NCBI RefSeq assembly: GCF_026968045.1
Contig: NZ_JAPVBQ010000004.1
Location: 186,001-250,000 of the forward strand
Direction: 5' to 3'
Source of the DNA: Modestobacter sp. VKM Ac-2977
GTDB taxonomy: Bacteria; Actinomycetota; Actinomycetes; Mycobacteriales; Geodermatophilaceae
Length of the DNA stretch: 64,000 bases
Part shown: positions 1 through 8,036 of the stretch, one piece after another
Layout of the letters: the number at the start of each line of letters is the position of its first letter
How positions within the stretch are numbered: position 1 is the first letter of the stretch
Made by a program: the position numbers and the translations under genes
Notes under the pieces: model-generated
What the model saw: only the letters and a program-made list of their open reading frames with translations
Told to the model about the DNA's origin: nothing
The model's database searches: none

Positions 1-6
1 TCCGCC

Positions 7-447
7 GTGCCCGACGACGCGCACACCGGCCTGTTCACCACGATCGACCACGTCGGCATCGCCGTCCCCGACCTGGACGAGGCGATCGCCTTCTACGCGA
101 CGACCTTCGGCATCCACTCGGTCCACGAGGAGACCAACGAGGAGCAGGGCGTCCGCGAGGCGATGCTCGCGCTCGGCGACGGCGAGACGCGGGTCCAGCT
201 GCTCGCGCCCCTGACCCCGGAGTCCACCATCGCGAGGTTCATCGGCCGCTCGGGCCCCGGCCTGCAGCAGCTGGCGTTCCGGGTCACCGACGTCGAGGCG
301 GCGAGTGCTGCGCTGCGCGAGCGCGGCCTCCGGCTGCTCTACGACGAGCCCCGGCGTGGCACCTCGAACAGCCGGGTCAACTTCGTGCACCCCAAGGACG
401 CCGGCGGGGTGCTGATCGAGCTGGTCGAACCGGCCCCCCACGGATGA
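7..447 (+). CDS. mce: Methylmalonyl/ethylmalonyl-CoA epimerase
   Basis: A 146-residue protein of the vicinal-oxygen-chelate (glyoxalase) fold. It opens with TTIDHVGIAV, whose His is a metal ligand in this family, and ends with the paired strand GGVLIELVEP, whose Glu is another ligand. Family members racemise C2 of methylmalonyl-CoA; some also act on ethylmalonyl-CoA, as the ethylmalonyl-CoA pathway needs. The length is normal. The GTG at base 7 sits at the window edge, so the promoter is not visible and a start slightly upstream cannot be excluded. It lies about 100 bp before ccr on the same strand, which supports a role in that pathway. Confidence 0.88.
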   Translation: MPDDAHTGLFTTIDHVGIAVPDLDEAIAFYATTFGIHSVHEETNEEQGVREAMLALGDGETRVQLLAPLTPESTIARFIGRSGPGLQQLAFRVTDVEAASAALRERGLRLLYDEPRRGTSNSRVNFVHPKDAGGVLIELVEPAPHG

Positions 448-481
448 GTTGCCTGGGTCACATCGCCTGGTCAACCGGAGA

Positions 482-493
482 TACTGGCCAGTA
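482..493. promoter_or_regulatory. Palindromic operator candidate in ccr promoter
   Basis: Perfect 12-bp palindrome TACTGGCCAGTA. The following bases give TACTGGCCAGTAACC, identical over 15 nt to the sequence upstream of the ethylmalonyl-CoA mutase gene at 14449-14463 (opposite strand). It overlaps a possible -10 (TAACCT, 492-497), so repression is the simplest reading. The regulator is not identified. Confidence 0.6.
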
Positions 494-547
494 ACCTCCG
501 CGCCACCACTGCACCCTCCGAGCCAACGACGACCCGGGAGCGCACGC

Positions 548-1879
548 ATGGACCAGATCAGGGACGCCATCCTCGCCGACGACCTCGACGCGATCGGAGG
601 GCTCCCGACACCGGGGTCCTACCGCGCCGTGCTGGTCCGCAAGGACGAACAGGACATGTTCGAGGGCCTGGCCACCAAGGAGAAGGACCCCCGCAAGGCC
701 TTGCACGTCGAGGAGGTGCCCACCCCGGAGATCGGGCCGGGCGAGGCGCTGATCGCGGTGATGGCCTCCTCGGTGAACTACAACACCGTCTGGACGTCGA
801 TCTTCGAACCGGTCTCGACCTTCGGCTTCCTCGCCCGCTACGGCCGGCTCAACGACCTGACCAAGAAGCACGACCTGCCCTACCACGTGGTCGGCTCGGA
901 CCTCTCCGGCGTCGTGGTCGCGGTCGGACCCGGGGTCAACAAGTGGAAGGCCGGCGACGAGGTCGTCGCCCACTGCCTGTCCGTCGAGCTCGAGGACCCG
1001 GCCGGCCACGACGACACGATGATGGACCCGCAGCAGCGGATCTGGGGCTTCGAGACCAACTTCGGCGGCCTGGCGGAGCTGTCCCTGGTCAAGAGCAACC
1101 AGCTGATGCCCAAGCCGGCGCACCTCACCTGGGAGGAGGCGGCCTGCCCGGGGCTGGTCAACTCGACCGCCTACCGGCAGCTGGTCAGCCACAACGGCGC
1201 GAACATGAAGCAGGGCGACGTCGTCCTGATCTGGGGCGCCTCCGGCGGGCTCGGCTCCTACGCCACCCAGATGGCGCTCAACGGCGGGGCCATCCCGGTG
1301 TGTGTCGTGAGCAGCCCGGAGAAGGCCGACATCGTCCGGTCGATGGGCGCCGAGCTGGTCATCGACCGGTCCGCCGAGCAGTACCGGTTCTGGAAGGACG
1401 AGGAGAACCAGGACCCCAGGGAGTGGCAGCGGCTGGGGGCGAAGATTCGCGAGCTGACCGGTGGGGACGACGCCGACATCGTCTTCGAGCACCCCGGCCG
1501 GGAGACCTTCGGCGCCAGCGTCTACGTCGCCAAGAAGGGCGGCACGATCGTCACCTGCGCCTCGACCAGCGGCTTCCTGCACACCTACGACAACCGCTAC
1601 CTCTGGATGAACCTCAAGCGGATCGTCGGCTCCCACTTCGCCAACTACCGCGAGGCCTGGGAGGCCAACCGGCTGATCGACCGCGGCCTGATCCACCCGA
1701 CGCTGTCGAAGACCTACGCCATGGACGACGTCGGCCAGGCCGCCTACGACGTCCACCGCAACCGGCACCAGGGCAAGGTCGGCGTGCTGACCCTCGCCCC
1801 GGAGGAAGGCCTGGGCGTGAAGGACCCGGCCAAGCGGGAGCGGCACCTGGCGGCGATCAACCGCTTCCGCGACATCTGA
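548..1879 (+). CDS. ccr: Crotonyl-CoA carboxylase/reductase
   Basis: A 443-residue medium-chain dehydrogenase/reductase of the Ccr family. Family members reductively carboxylate crotonyl-CoA to ethylmalonyl-CoA with NADPH and CO2, the key step of the ethylmalonyl-CoA pathway for acetyl-CoA assimilation; they also make extender units. Visible features are the GroES-like half with YHVVGSDLSGVV, the nucleotide-binding turn WGASGGLGSYATQ, and FEHPGRETFGASVY, typical of Ccr. The ATG at 548 is preferred over in-frame codons further upstream because CGGGAG lies just before it and Ccr proteins are about 445 residues. The open frame extends upstream to 449 but would run through the shared palindrome and promoter. 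Confidence 0.95.
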   Translation: MDQIRDAILADDLDAIGGLPTPGSYRAVLVRKDEQDMFEGLATKEKDPRKALHVEEVPTPEIGPGEALIAVMASSVNYNTVWTSIFEPVSTFGFLARYGRLNDLTKKHDLPYHVVGSDLSGVVVAVGPGVNKWKAGDEVVAHCLSVELEDPAGHDDTMMDPQQRIWGFETNFGGLAELSLVKSNQLMPKPAHLTWEEAACPGLVNSTAYRQLVSHNGANMKQGDVVLIWGASGGLGSYATQMALNGGAIPVCVVSSPEKADIVRSMGAELVIDRSAEQYRFWKDEENQDPREWQRLGAKIRELTGGDDADIVFEHPGRETFGASVYVAKKGGTIVTCASTSGFLHTYDNRYLWMNLKRIVGSHFANYREAWEANRLIDRGLIHPTLSKTYAMDDVGQAAYDVHRNRHQGKVGVLTLAPEEGLGVKDPAKRERHLAAINRFRDI

Positions 1880-1954
1880 GGCAGCGGGGTCCTTCTGCTG
1901 GGTGCGGCCCTCGACACGCTGACCGCGGCACTGGATCAATGCGAGGATGAGGGC

Positions 1955-3307
1955 ATGAGCGACCCCCGCGACGACGAGTTCGGTTTCCGCGACGGCGGCC
2001 CCACCTTCGACGTGGTGCGCAAGGGGTACGACCGCGACCAGGTCGCCGAGACGCTGGCCAGCCTGGACGCCGACCTGCGGGTGGCGCTGGCCGACCGGGA
2101 CGCCGCCGTGTCCCGGTCGGCCGACCTCGCCCGCCAGCTGCAGGCGCTGCACGGCGAGGTCGAGTCGCTGCGGCGCCGGGCCGCCAGCGCCAGCGCGCCC
2201 ACGTTCGAGAACATGGGCGAGCGCATCTCCAACATGCTGCAGCTCGCGCAGGACGAGGCGTCGGAGATCCGCCGCCAGGCCGAGGAGCAGGCCGCCCAGT
2301 TGCAGTCCGCCGTCGCCGCCGAGGCGGAGGCGATCCGGGAGCGGATCGCCGGCGAGGAGCGCGCCCTCGGGGAGCGCTCGGCCGCCAGCCGGGCCGAGGC
2401 CGAGCGCCTGGTCGCCGAAGCACGCCAGCACGCCGAGCAGATCGCCGCGGTCGCCCAGTCCCGCGCCGACGACCTGGTCACCAAGGCCCGGGAGCGGGTG
2501 GCCCAGTTGGACGCCGACTCCGTGGGCCGCCGCACCAAGGCCGAGCAGGACTTCGAGATCGCCCAGCGGGCCCGTCGCACCGAAGCCGCCCGGCTGGAGG
2601 AGGAGCGCGAGCAGTCCTCGATCGCCGCCGCCCAGCAGCGGATCGCCGAGGCCGACGAGCGGGCGCACCACACGCTCACCGAGGCCGAGGCGGCGGCGGC
2701 GGCGATCCGGAAGGTCCGGGACGACCTGACCCGCCGGCTGGCCGACGTGCGCACCCTGCTCGGCCGGCTGCCGGACCTCTCCGACCAGGAGCCGCAGGAC
2801 GAGGAGCCACGACCGGCGGCTCCGGCCGAGTCGGTCCAGCAGGTCGAGTCGGCCCCGTCGCAGCCCACCGCGGCCGGGTCCGAGCAGGACGGGCCGTCCC
2901 AGCCCACCGAGGAGCAGCCCAGCGCGGAGGACAGCCCGGCCGCATCGGCCGCCCCGGAGGCGGAGACGGCCCAGACCCAGCCCACCGAGACCCAGGCCGT
3001 GCCGGTCCAGTCCGTCCAGACGCAGTCGGTCCCGGCCCAGTCGGTGCCCACGGCCGGTGCCCAGCAGCCGGCCCGGACGCCGGCACCGGCCCACCCGAGC
3101 CAGCAGCAGGCGCCCGCGGCAGAGCGGACGACGGTGGACCGGTCGACGGCGGAGCAGCCGGCGGCCGAGCGGGCACCGCAGCAGCGGCCCCAGTCCGGCG
3201 TGCGGCAGACGCCGCCGGTACCGCCCCGCGGTCCGGCGACGCGGGTCCAGCCGACCCCGGCCGTGCCGGCCGGCCAGGGCGGTCCGCCCCCCGCGAACCG
3301 GAGCTGA
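1955..3307 (+). CDS. DivIVA-like coiled-coil protein
   Basis: A 450-residue protein. Residues 15-40 (FDVVRKGYDRDQVAETLASL) resemble the N-terminal DivIVA/Wag31 domain, which recognises curved membrane. Residues about 35-260 are almost continuous heptad-type coiled coil rich in Ala, Glu and Arg. The last about 180 residues are a low-complexity Gln/Pro/Ala/Thr tail with many SVQTQ and PAQSVP units. Such proteins organise polar growth or division in actinobacteria. It is longer than Wag31 (about 260 residues) and is probably a paralogue, since Wag31 is normally encoded in the dcw cluster. The ATG is preceded by GAGGATGAGGG. Confidence 0.75.
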   Translation: MSDPRDDEFGFRDGGPTFDVVRKGYDRDQVAETLASLDADLRVALADRDAAVSRSADLARQLQALHGEVESLRRRAASASAPTFENMGERISNMLQLAQDEASEIRRQAEEQAAQLQSAVAAEAEAIRERIAGEERALGERSAASRAEAERLVAEARQHAEQIAAVAQSRADDLVTKARERVAQLDADSVGRRTKAEQDFEIAQRARRTEAARLEEEREQSSIAAAQQRIAEADERAHHTLTEAEAAAAAIRKVRDDLTRRLADVRTLLGRLPDLSDQEPQDEEPRPAAPAESVQQVESAPSQPTAAGSEQDGPSQPTEEQPSAEDSPAASAAPEAETAQTQPTETQAVPVQSVQTQSVPAQSVPTAGAQQPARTPAPAHPSQQQAPAAERTTVDRSTAEQPAAERAPQQRPQSGVRQTPPVPPRGPATRVQPTPAVPAGQGGPPPANRS

Positions 3308-3399
3308 CCGCAGCCACTGCTGCTCTCCGGCCCCGGTCGGCGCGCCCCGCAGGCACCGCGCGGGGTCGAGGCGGCCGATCAGCAGCGGAGAGGACCACC

Positions 3400-4287
3400 G
3401 TGTTCCGACTGTCGCGGACCGCGCTGTCCGCCGTGCTCGGCGTCGGCCTGTGCGCTCTCGGACTGCCGCTGGCCTCCGGGGCGGCGGCCGCACCCGCGGG
3501 TGACAGCGGCCCGGTGGACAGTGGCCTGGTGCGGATGGTCCACCTCTCCCCGGACACCCCCTCGGTCGACGCCACCATCGACGCGGTGTCCGAGGCGGAC
3601 GTCGAGGTCGTGCTGCCCGCGGTGGGCTACGGCGACGTCTCGCCCTACCAGCGCGTGCCGGCGGGCACGTACACCGTCAGCGCCCGCGCGGCCGGGGCCG
3701 ACCCGGGCAGTCCGCCGGTGCTGGCCACCACGGTCACCGTGGTCCCCGGGAGCGCGACCACGGTCGCCGGCGTGGGCCTCTTCGCCGACCTGGGCCTCGC
3801 CGTGCTCACCGACGACCTCACGCTGCCGCCGGCTGGTTCCGCCCGCGCCCGGGTCCTCAACGCCGCGCCGACCGGCTCCCCGCTGGACGTCACCCTGGCC
3901 GGTGGCACCGCACTCGCCACCGACCTGGCGTTCGCCGACTCGACCGACCCCGTCGACGTGCCCGGGGGCGCCGGCACGCTCGTCGTCACCGGCACCGACG
4001 GCACCTCCGACGAGCTGCCCGTCGACCTCGCTGCCGGGTCGGTCCAGACCGTGCTGGTCCTGGACCGCGAGGGTGGCGGGCTCACCGTGACGACCACGCT
4101 GGACGCCGCCGGCCCGGGCGTCGTGCCGGTCGGCGGGGTGGAGGCCGGCGGTGGTGGCACCGCAGCGCACGACGGGCTGCCGGTCGGCCGCACCGCGCTC
4201 GCCGCCCTCTCGTTCACCGTCCTGCTGCTGGCCGTCGGGGTGCGCCGGCCTCGCCGTGGGCACGTACCGCCGTCCCCGACGTCCTGA
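3400..4287 (+). CDS. Secreted DUF4397 protein, possible sortase substrate
   Basis: A 295-residue exported protein. Residues 1-31 form a signal peptide (Arg-rich start, hydrophobic core, AAAAPA). DUF4397 beta-sandwich sequence follows, with VRMVHLSPDTPSVDATID near residue 45 and a second repeat beginning ARVLNAAPTGSPLDVTL. The C-terminus has LPVGR (260-264), a hydrophobic run and RRPRR, which is the layout of a cell-wall sorting signal without the canonical LPxTG. The GTG start has GGAGAGG about 7 nt upstream. The class F sortase gene starts 11 bp downstream, so enzyme and substrate are probably co-transcribed. Function beyond surface display is unknown. Confidence 0.8.
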   Translation: MFRLSRTALSAVLGVGLCALGLPLASGAAAAPAGDSGPVDSGLVRMVHLSPDTPSVDATIDAVSEADVEVVLPAVGYGDVSPYQRVPAGTYTVSARAAGADPGSPPVLATTVTVVPGSATTVAGVGLFADLGLAVLTDDLTLPPAGSARARVLNAAPTGSPLDVTLAGGTALATDLAFADSTDPVDVPGGAGTLVVTGTDGTSDELPVDLAAGSVQTVLVLDREGGGLTVTTTLDAAGPGVVPVGGVEAGGGGTAAHDGLPVGRTALAALSFTVLLLAVGVRRPRRGHVPPSPTS

Positions 4288-4297
4288 CCGTCCGGCG

Positions 4298-4933
4298 ATG
4301 ACGACATCGACCGGCCGTCCCGGCCGGCGCGGGCGGGCGGGACTGCGGGCGGGACTGCTCGTGGTGGCCCTCGTCGCCGGCGGTGCGGCACTCGCGGACC
4401 ATCTGGACGACGCCGTGCCCGCCACCGCGGTCGCCTCCCCGCCCGGGCCGGTGGTCCTCGGCTCCGCCACGGCGGTGCCGGCGGAGCGGACCGTCCCGGC
4501 CCCGGTCGGGCTGCGCATCGCCGCGATCGGTGTGGACACCGACCTCGTCCCGATCGGGGTCGACGACGCCGGCGCCCTGCTGCCCCCGGCGGACGTCCAG
4601 CAGGTGGGCTGGTTCGCCGCCGGCCCGGCCCCCGGCGAGGTGGGGCCGGCGGTGCTGGCCGGGCACGTCGACGACCACACCGGCCCCGGGGTGTTCGCCC
4701 GGCTGGCGGAGCTCGGACCGGGTGACCAGGTGGTCGTCACCGGCGGCGACGGCCGACCGGTGACGTTCACCGTGACCCGGGTGGCCGCCCACCCCAAGGA
4801 CGACTTCCCCACCGACGAGGTCTACGGGCCGACGACCGGCGCCGAGCTCCGGCTGATCACCTGCGGCGGCAGCTTCGACCACGGCCGCCGCAGCTACACC
4901 GACAACGTCGTCGTCCACGCATCCGCAGGATGA
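4298..4933 (+). CDS. Class F sortase
   Basis: A 211-residue membrane-anchored transpeptidase. One N-terminal membrane segment (residues about 14-33) is followed by a Pro-rich linker and the sortase beta-barrel. The catalytic triad is visible: His123 in AGHVDD, Cys189 in ITCGG, and Arg197/198 in HGRRSYTDNVVV. Class F sortases are common in actinobacteria and often sit next to a DUF4397 gene, as here. The ATG at 4298 is chosen because an upstream extension would overlap the preceding gene and spoil the membrane signal. It converges on the gene at 5000-5323; the 66-bp structured element between them may end both transcripts. Confidence 0.9.
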   Translation: MTTSTGRPGRRGRAGLRAGLLVVALVAGGAALADHLDDAVPATAVASPPGPVVLGSATAVPAERTVPAPVGLRIAAIGVDTDLVPIGVDDAGALLPPADVQQVGWFAAGPAPGEVGPAVLAGHVDDHTGPGVFARLAELGPGDQVVVTGGDGRPVTFTVTRVAAHPKDDFPTDEVYGPTTGAELRLITCGGSFDHGRRSYTDNVVVHASAG

Positions 4934-4934
4934 T

Positions 4935-5000
4935 GGAACGGCCACCCTTCAGGGACCCACCCTGAGCCTGCGAAGGGTGGGGGAAAGGGTGGTCCTTCCT
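4935..5000 (-). terminator. Structured repeat element, copy 1
   Basis: Between two convergent genes. Read on the minus strand, the arms are GGAAGGACCACCCTT and AAGGGTGGCCGTTCC, pairing with a bulged A (5' arm) and bulged G (3' arm). An inner stem encloses CTTCGCAGGCTC. It belongs to a six-copy family in this window and probably acts as a bidirectional terminator. Confidence 0.7.
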
Positions 5001-5323
5001 CAGCGGCGGCGGCCGCGGGCCCGCCAGCAGACGGTGTGCCAGTGCCGTCGCCAGTCGGCGGCGGAGTCGGTGTCCCACGGGTCCAGGTCGGAGTCCCGGG
5101 CGTAGGCCGGCCAGGTGACCACGTGCGGGGTCCGTGGCGGGATGAGCTGGTCACACCCCGGGCAGCGGTAGCTCTTGTCGCTGCCGGCCCCGGTGAGCGG
5201 CCGCACCACCCAGTCCCCGTCGGAGGCCTCCTCGACCGGCTGCCGGGCCGCCATCGACCCACGCCCCGGCTGCGCGGACCGGGCGCGTCCCGGACCACGC
5301 CGCGAGCCACCTCGGCGGGGCAC
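5000..5323 (-). CDS. Small zinc-finger-like conserved protein
   Basis: A 107-residue protein with a basic N-terminus (many Arg and Gly) and a compact C-terminal module. YRCPGCDQLIPP supplies CxxC, and HWHTVCWRARGRR supplies His and Cys, a plausible single zinc site. The central DGDWVVRPLTGAGSDKSYRCPGC resembles conserved actinobacterial proteins sometimes mislabelled ATP/GTP-binding; I recognise the family but not its function. The GTG at 5323 lies 3 bp after the dehydrogenase stop codon, so the two are probably one operon. ATG at 5254 is an alternative start. A nucleic-acid-binding role is only a guess from charge and the zinc motif. Confidence 0.7.
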   Translation of the reverse strand: MPRRGGSRRGPGRARSAQPGRGSMAARQPVEEASDGDWVVRPLTGAGSDKSYRCPGCDQLIPPRTPHVVTWPAYARDSDLDPWDTDSAADWRRHWHTVCWRARGRRR

Positions 5324-5326
5324 CGG

Positions 5327-7108
5327 CTACCGGTTCGCGTGGTCGCGGAAGCCGCGCCCGGCCTTGCGGCCCAGGTAGCCGGCGGTCACCAGGTGCTCGA
5401 GCAGCGGTGCGGGGGCGAACCCGGGCTCGCGGAACTCGGTGTACAGCTCGCGCTCGATCGCCAGGGCGACGTCCAGCCCGACGACGTCCAGCAGCTCGAA
5501 GGGGCCCATCGGGTAGCCGCAGCCGACCTTCATCGCCGCGTCGATGTCGTCGGCGGTCGCGTAGTGCGCCTCCAGCATCTTCACCGCGTCGTTGAGGTAC
5601 GGGAACAGCAGCGCGTTGACGACGAACCCGGCGCGGTCGGTGCAGGAGACCGCGTGCTTGCCCACCTGCGCGCAGAGCGCGTGCGCGGTGGCGGCCACGT
5701 CGGGCGCGGTGGCGATCGTGGAGACGACCTCGACCAGCTTCATCACCGGCGCGGGGTTGAAGAAGTGCAGGCCCACGACGTCCCCGGGGCGCTCACTGGC
5801 CTTCGCGCACTCGATGACCGGCAGGCTGGACGTGGTGGTGGCCAGCACCGCCCCGGGCTTGGCGATCTCCCCCAGCGCGGCGAACAGCGCCTGCTTGACG
5901 CCCAGGTGCTCGACCACGGCCTCGATGACCAGGTCGGCACCGGCGAGGTCGTCGAGCTGGGCGGAGCCGGTGACCCGGGCGAGGGCGGCGTCCCGCTCGG
6001 CCTCGTCGAGCCGGCCGCGGGCGACCTGCTTGTCCAGCGACCGGGTCAGCGCGTGCTGCACGGCCTCGACCTTGTCCAGGGTGCGGGCGACGAAGGTGAC
6101 GTCGTAGCCGCCCTTGGCGACCACCTCGACGATCCCGACGGCCATCGTCCCGGAGCCCACGACGCCGACGCTGCGGATCGGGCGGGCTCCCTCGGCGGCG
6201 CCGCCGGTGGCCGGCGTCGCGGCGTCCGGGACGACCTCGGCGGAGTCGCGGCCGGCGTAGGTGTAGAAGCCGCGGCCGCTCTTCCGGCCCAGCAGCCCGG
6301 CGGTCATCATCTGCTTGATGATCGGCGCCGGGGCGTGCAGCCGGTTGCGCGACTGCTGGTACATCGTCACGAGGATCTCGTAGGCGGTGTCGATCCCGAT
6401 CAGGTCCATCAGCGCCAGCGGGCCCATCGGCAGGCCGCAGCCCAGGCGCATCGCGGCGTCGATGTCCTCCCGGCTGGCGTAGCGGTTCTCGAACATCGAG
6501 ACGGCGTGGTTGAGGTAGCCGAACAGCAGGGCGTTGGCGATGAAGCCCGCCTTGTCGCCGATCGTCACGTCGATCTTGCCCAGCCGCGCGGCCAGCGCCT
6601 CGACGTCCTCGACCACCGAGGGCTCGGTGACCACGGTGCGCACGATCTCGACCAGCTTCATCACCGGCGCCGGGTTGAAGAAGTGCATCCCGATGACCTT
6701 GCCGGGGCGGCCGGTGGTGACCGACAGCTCGGTGACCGACAGGCTGGAGGTGTTGGTCGCCAGGATGGTGTCCGGCGGGCAGATCGCGTCCAGCTTGGAG
6801 AACAGCTGGGCCTTGAGCTCCATCCGCTCCGGGATGGCCTCGACGACCAGCTCGGCGACGGCGAGGTCCTCCATCGCGGTGGTGAACCGGATCCGGGACA
6901 GGATGGCGTCGCGCTCGCCGGGCTCCAGCTTCCCGCGGGCGACGGCCTTGCCGGTGGACTGCTCGACGTGCGCCCGCCCACGGTCCAGGGCCTCGTCGGT
7001 CACCTCGACCGCCGTCACCGACAACCCGGCCCGGGCGAGCACCTCGGCGATGCCGGCACCCATCGTGCCCAGCCCCACCACGCCGACCTCGGTCAGTTCT
7101 CTGGCCAC
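5327..7108 (-). CDS. Tandem-fused 3-hydroxybutyryl-CoA dehydrogenase
   Basis: A 591-residue protein made of two complete 3-hydroxyacyl-CoA dehydrogenase units. Each has a Rossmann motif (GLGTMGAG at 12-19; GSGTMAVG at 318-325) and the catalytic HFFNPAPVMKLVE block (His142 and about His448). There is no crotonase domain, so it is not a FadB/FadJ trifunctional enzyme. After the second beta strand, unit 1 has Glu35, usual for NAD(H), whereas unit 2 has Ala-Arg (341-342), which may favour NADP(H). It would interconvert acetoacetyl-CoA and 3-hydroxybutyryl-CoA, upstream of crotonyl-CoA and Ccr. The GTG at 7108 is chosen for GGAGGG 8 nt upstream. Confidence 0.9.
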   Translation of the reverse strand: MARELTEVGVVGLGTMGAGIAEVLARAGLSVTAVEVTDEALDRGRAHVEQSTGKAVARGKLEPGERDAILSRIRFTTAMEDLAVAELVVEAIPERMELKAQLFSKLDAICPPDTILATNTSSLSVTELSVTTGRPGKVIGMHFFNPAPVMKLVEIVRTVVTEPSVVEDVEALAARLGKIDVTIGDKAGFIANALLFGYLNHAVSMFENRYASREDIDAAMRLGCGLPMGPLALMDLIGIDTAYEILVTMYQQSRNRLHAPAPIIKQMMTAGLLGRKSGRGFYTYAGRDSAEVVPDAATPATGGAAEGARPIRSVGVVGSGTMAVGIVEVVAKGGYDVTFVARTLDKVEAVQHALTRSLDKQVARGRLDEAERDAALARVTGSAQLDDLAGADLVIEAVVEHLGVKQALFAALGEIAKPGAVLATTTSSLPVIECAKASERPGDVVGLHFFNPAPVMKLVEVVSTIATAPDVAATAHALCAQVGKHAVSCTDRAGFVVNALLFPYLNDAVKMLEAHYATADDIDAAMKVGCGYPMGPFELLDVVGLDVALAIERELYTEFREPGFAPAPLLEHLVTAGYLGRKAGRGFRDHANR

Positions 7109-7171
7109 GCTGCCATCCCTCCGCCGTCCGGTGATCACGAGCAGTTTCGCACCAGCGCCCGACCCGGTCCC

Positions 7172-7183
7172 TACCGGCTGGTA
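7172..7183. promoter_or_regulatory. Weak operator-like quasi-palindrome upstream of dehydrogenase
   Basis: TACCGGCTGGTA shares the TAC...GTA ends and central GGC with the ccr/ecm palindrome TACTGGCCAGTA but differs at three positions and is not perfectly symmetric. It lies about 65 bp upstream of the hydroxybutyryl-CoA dehydrogenase start. Recorded as a possible degenerate site only. Confidence 0.2.
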
Positions 7184-7184
7184 G

Positions 7185-7247
7185 TTCGGCCCCGTCGCAA
7201 GGGCCCGCCGCGCGCGGAGCGGGTGGTGGGGGGTGACGGTGTCCTTC
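7185..7247 (-). terminator. Structured repeat element, copy 2
   Basis: Directly downstream of the nucS stop. Minus-strand arms are AAGGACACCGTC and GACGGGGCCG, pairing with the family's bulged A and one A-G mismatch. The inner part contains CACCACCCGCTCC and GCGGCGGG. Probably a nucS terminator. Confidence 0.6.
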
Positions 7248-7933
7248 TAGAAGAGGCGCTGCGAGGGGTCGTCGGTGCCCTTGAGGACGGCGTAGTCGAC
7301 GGTCAGGCAGTCGATGCCGCGGTCGGCGGCCAGCACCCGGGCCTGCGGCTTGATCTCCTGGGCGGCGAACACGCCCTTGACCGGGGCCAGCCGCGGGTCG
7401 CGGTTGAGCAGCTCCAGGTAACGGGTCAGCTGCTCGACCCCGTCGATCTCGCCGCGGCGCTTGATCTCCACGGCCACCGTCGCGCCGCCGGCGTCCCGGC
7501 AGAGCAGGTCGACCGGGCCGATCGCGGTCGGGTACTCGCGGCGCACCAGCGACCACCCCTCGCCGAAGGTCTCCACGTGCAGCGCGAGCAGCCGCTGCAG
7601 GTCGGCCTCCACGCCGTCCTTCTGCAGGCCGGGGTCGACGCCGAGGTCGTGCTTGGAGTCGTGCTCGACCGACTCGATGGTGATGATCAGCTGCTCGCCG
7701 GCCTTGTTGGTGACCGTCCAGGTGCCCGCTGTGCCGCCGTCCGGAGAGTCGGTCAGCTCCTCCTTGACCGAGCACGGCGGGCTCATCCAGTTCAGCGGCT
7801 TGTAGGCCCGGTCGTCGGCGTGGATCGACACCGAGCCGTCGGCCTTGACCAGCAGCAGCCGGGTGGCCGGCGGGAGGTGGGCGGTGAGCCGCCCGATGTA
7901 GTCCACGGAGCAGCGGGCAATGACCAGGCGCAC
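7247..7933 (-). CDS. nucS: Mismatch-specific endonuclease NucS (EndoMS)
   Basis: A 228-residue NucS. In actinobacteria and many archaea this enzyme makes a double-strand break at mismatches and replaces MutS/MutL. The N-terminal DNA-binding domain starts [16 protein letters not shown]. The RecB-like nuclease domain carries Asp142 (GPVDLLC) and Glu156-x-Lys158 (AVEIKRRG). The C-terminus ends QRLF, consistent with a sliding-clamp contact. The GTG at 7933 is chosen by family N-terminal conservation; the ribosome-binding site there is weak. The gene diverges from the lipoprotein gene across 103 bp. Confidence 0.95.
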   Translation of the reverse strand: MRLVIARCSVDYIGRLTAHLPPATRLLLVKADGSVSIHADDRAYKPLNWMSPPCSVKEELTDSPDGGTAGTWTVTNKAGEQLIITIESVEHDSKHDLGVDPGLQKDGVEADLQRLLALHVETFGEGWSLVRREYPTAIGPVDLLCRDAGGATVAVEIKRRGEIDGVEQLTRYLELLNRDPRLAPVKGVFAAQEIKPQARVLAADRGIDCLTVDYAVLKGTDDPSQRLF

Positions 7934-8036
7934 GGACGACGACGCTACCGGCTGTCGGCGCCGCCCTCCGCACCGGCGGGGACCGGGCCCTGACCTGCCC
8001 GTGGAACCCCACGGGCAGCCGAGCCGTGTACTCCCT

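Noticed and set aside
671-690. AAGGACCCCC inside ccr as a further structured element
   Set aside because: It lies within coding sequence and no matching GGGGGCC arm follows at the right distance; coincidental codon use (Lys-Asp-Pro).
1885-1905. GGGGTCCTTC after the ccr stop as a further family member
   Set aside because: Only one arm is present; the second arm would have to lie in ccr coding sequence and is absent.
458-3493. Long open frame of about 1000 codons on the minus strand
   Set aside because: It is the antisense shadow of ccr, the DivIVA-like gene and DUF4397. The composition (Gly, Arg, Leu, Val with no domain) is that of reversed high-GC coding sequence.
5036-7993. Open frame of 985 codons on the plus strand
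   Set aside because: Antisense of the hydroxybutyryl-CoA dehydrogenase and nucS; no recognisable domain, and both real genes on the other strand have full catalytic motifs.
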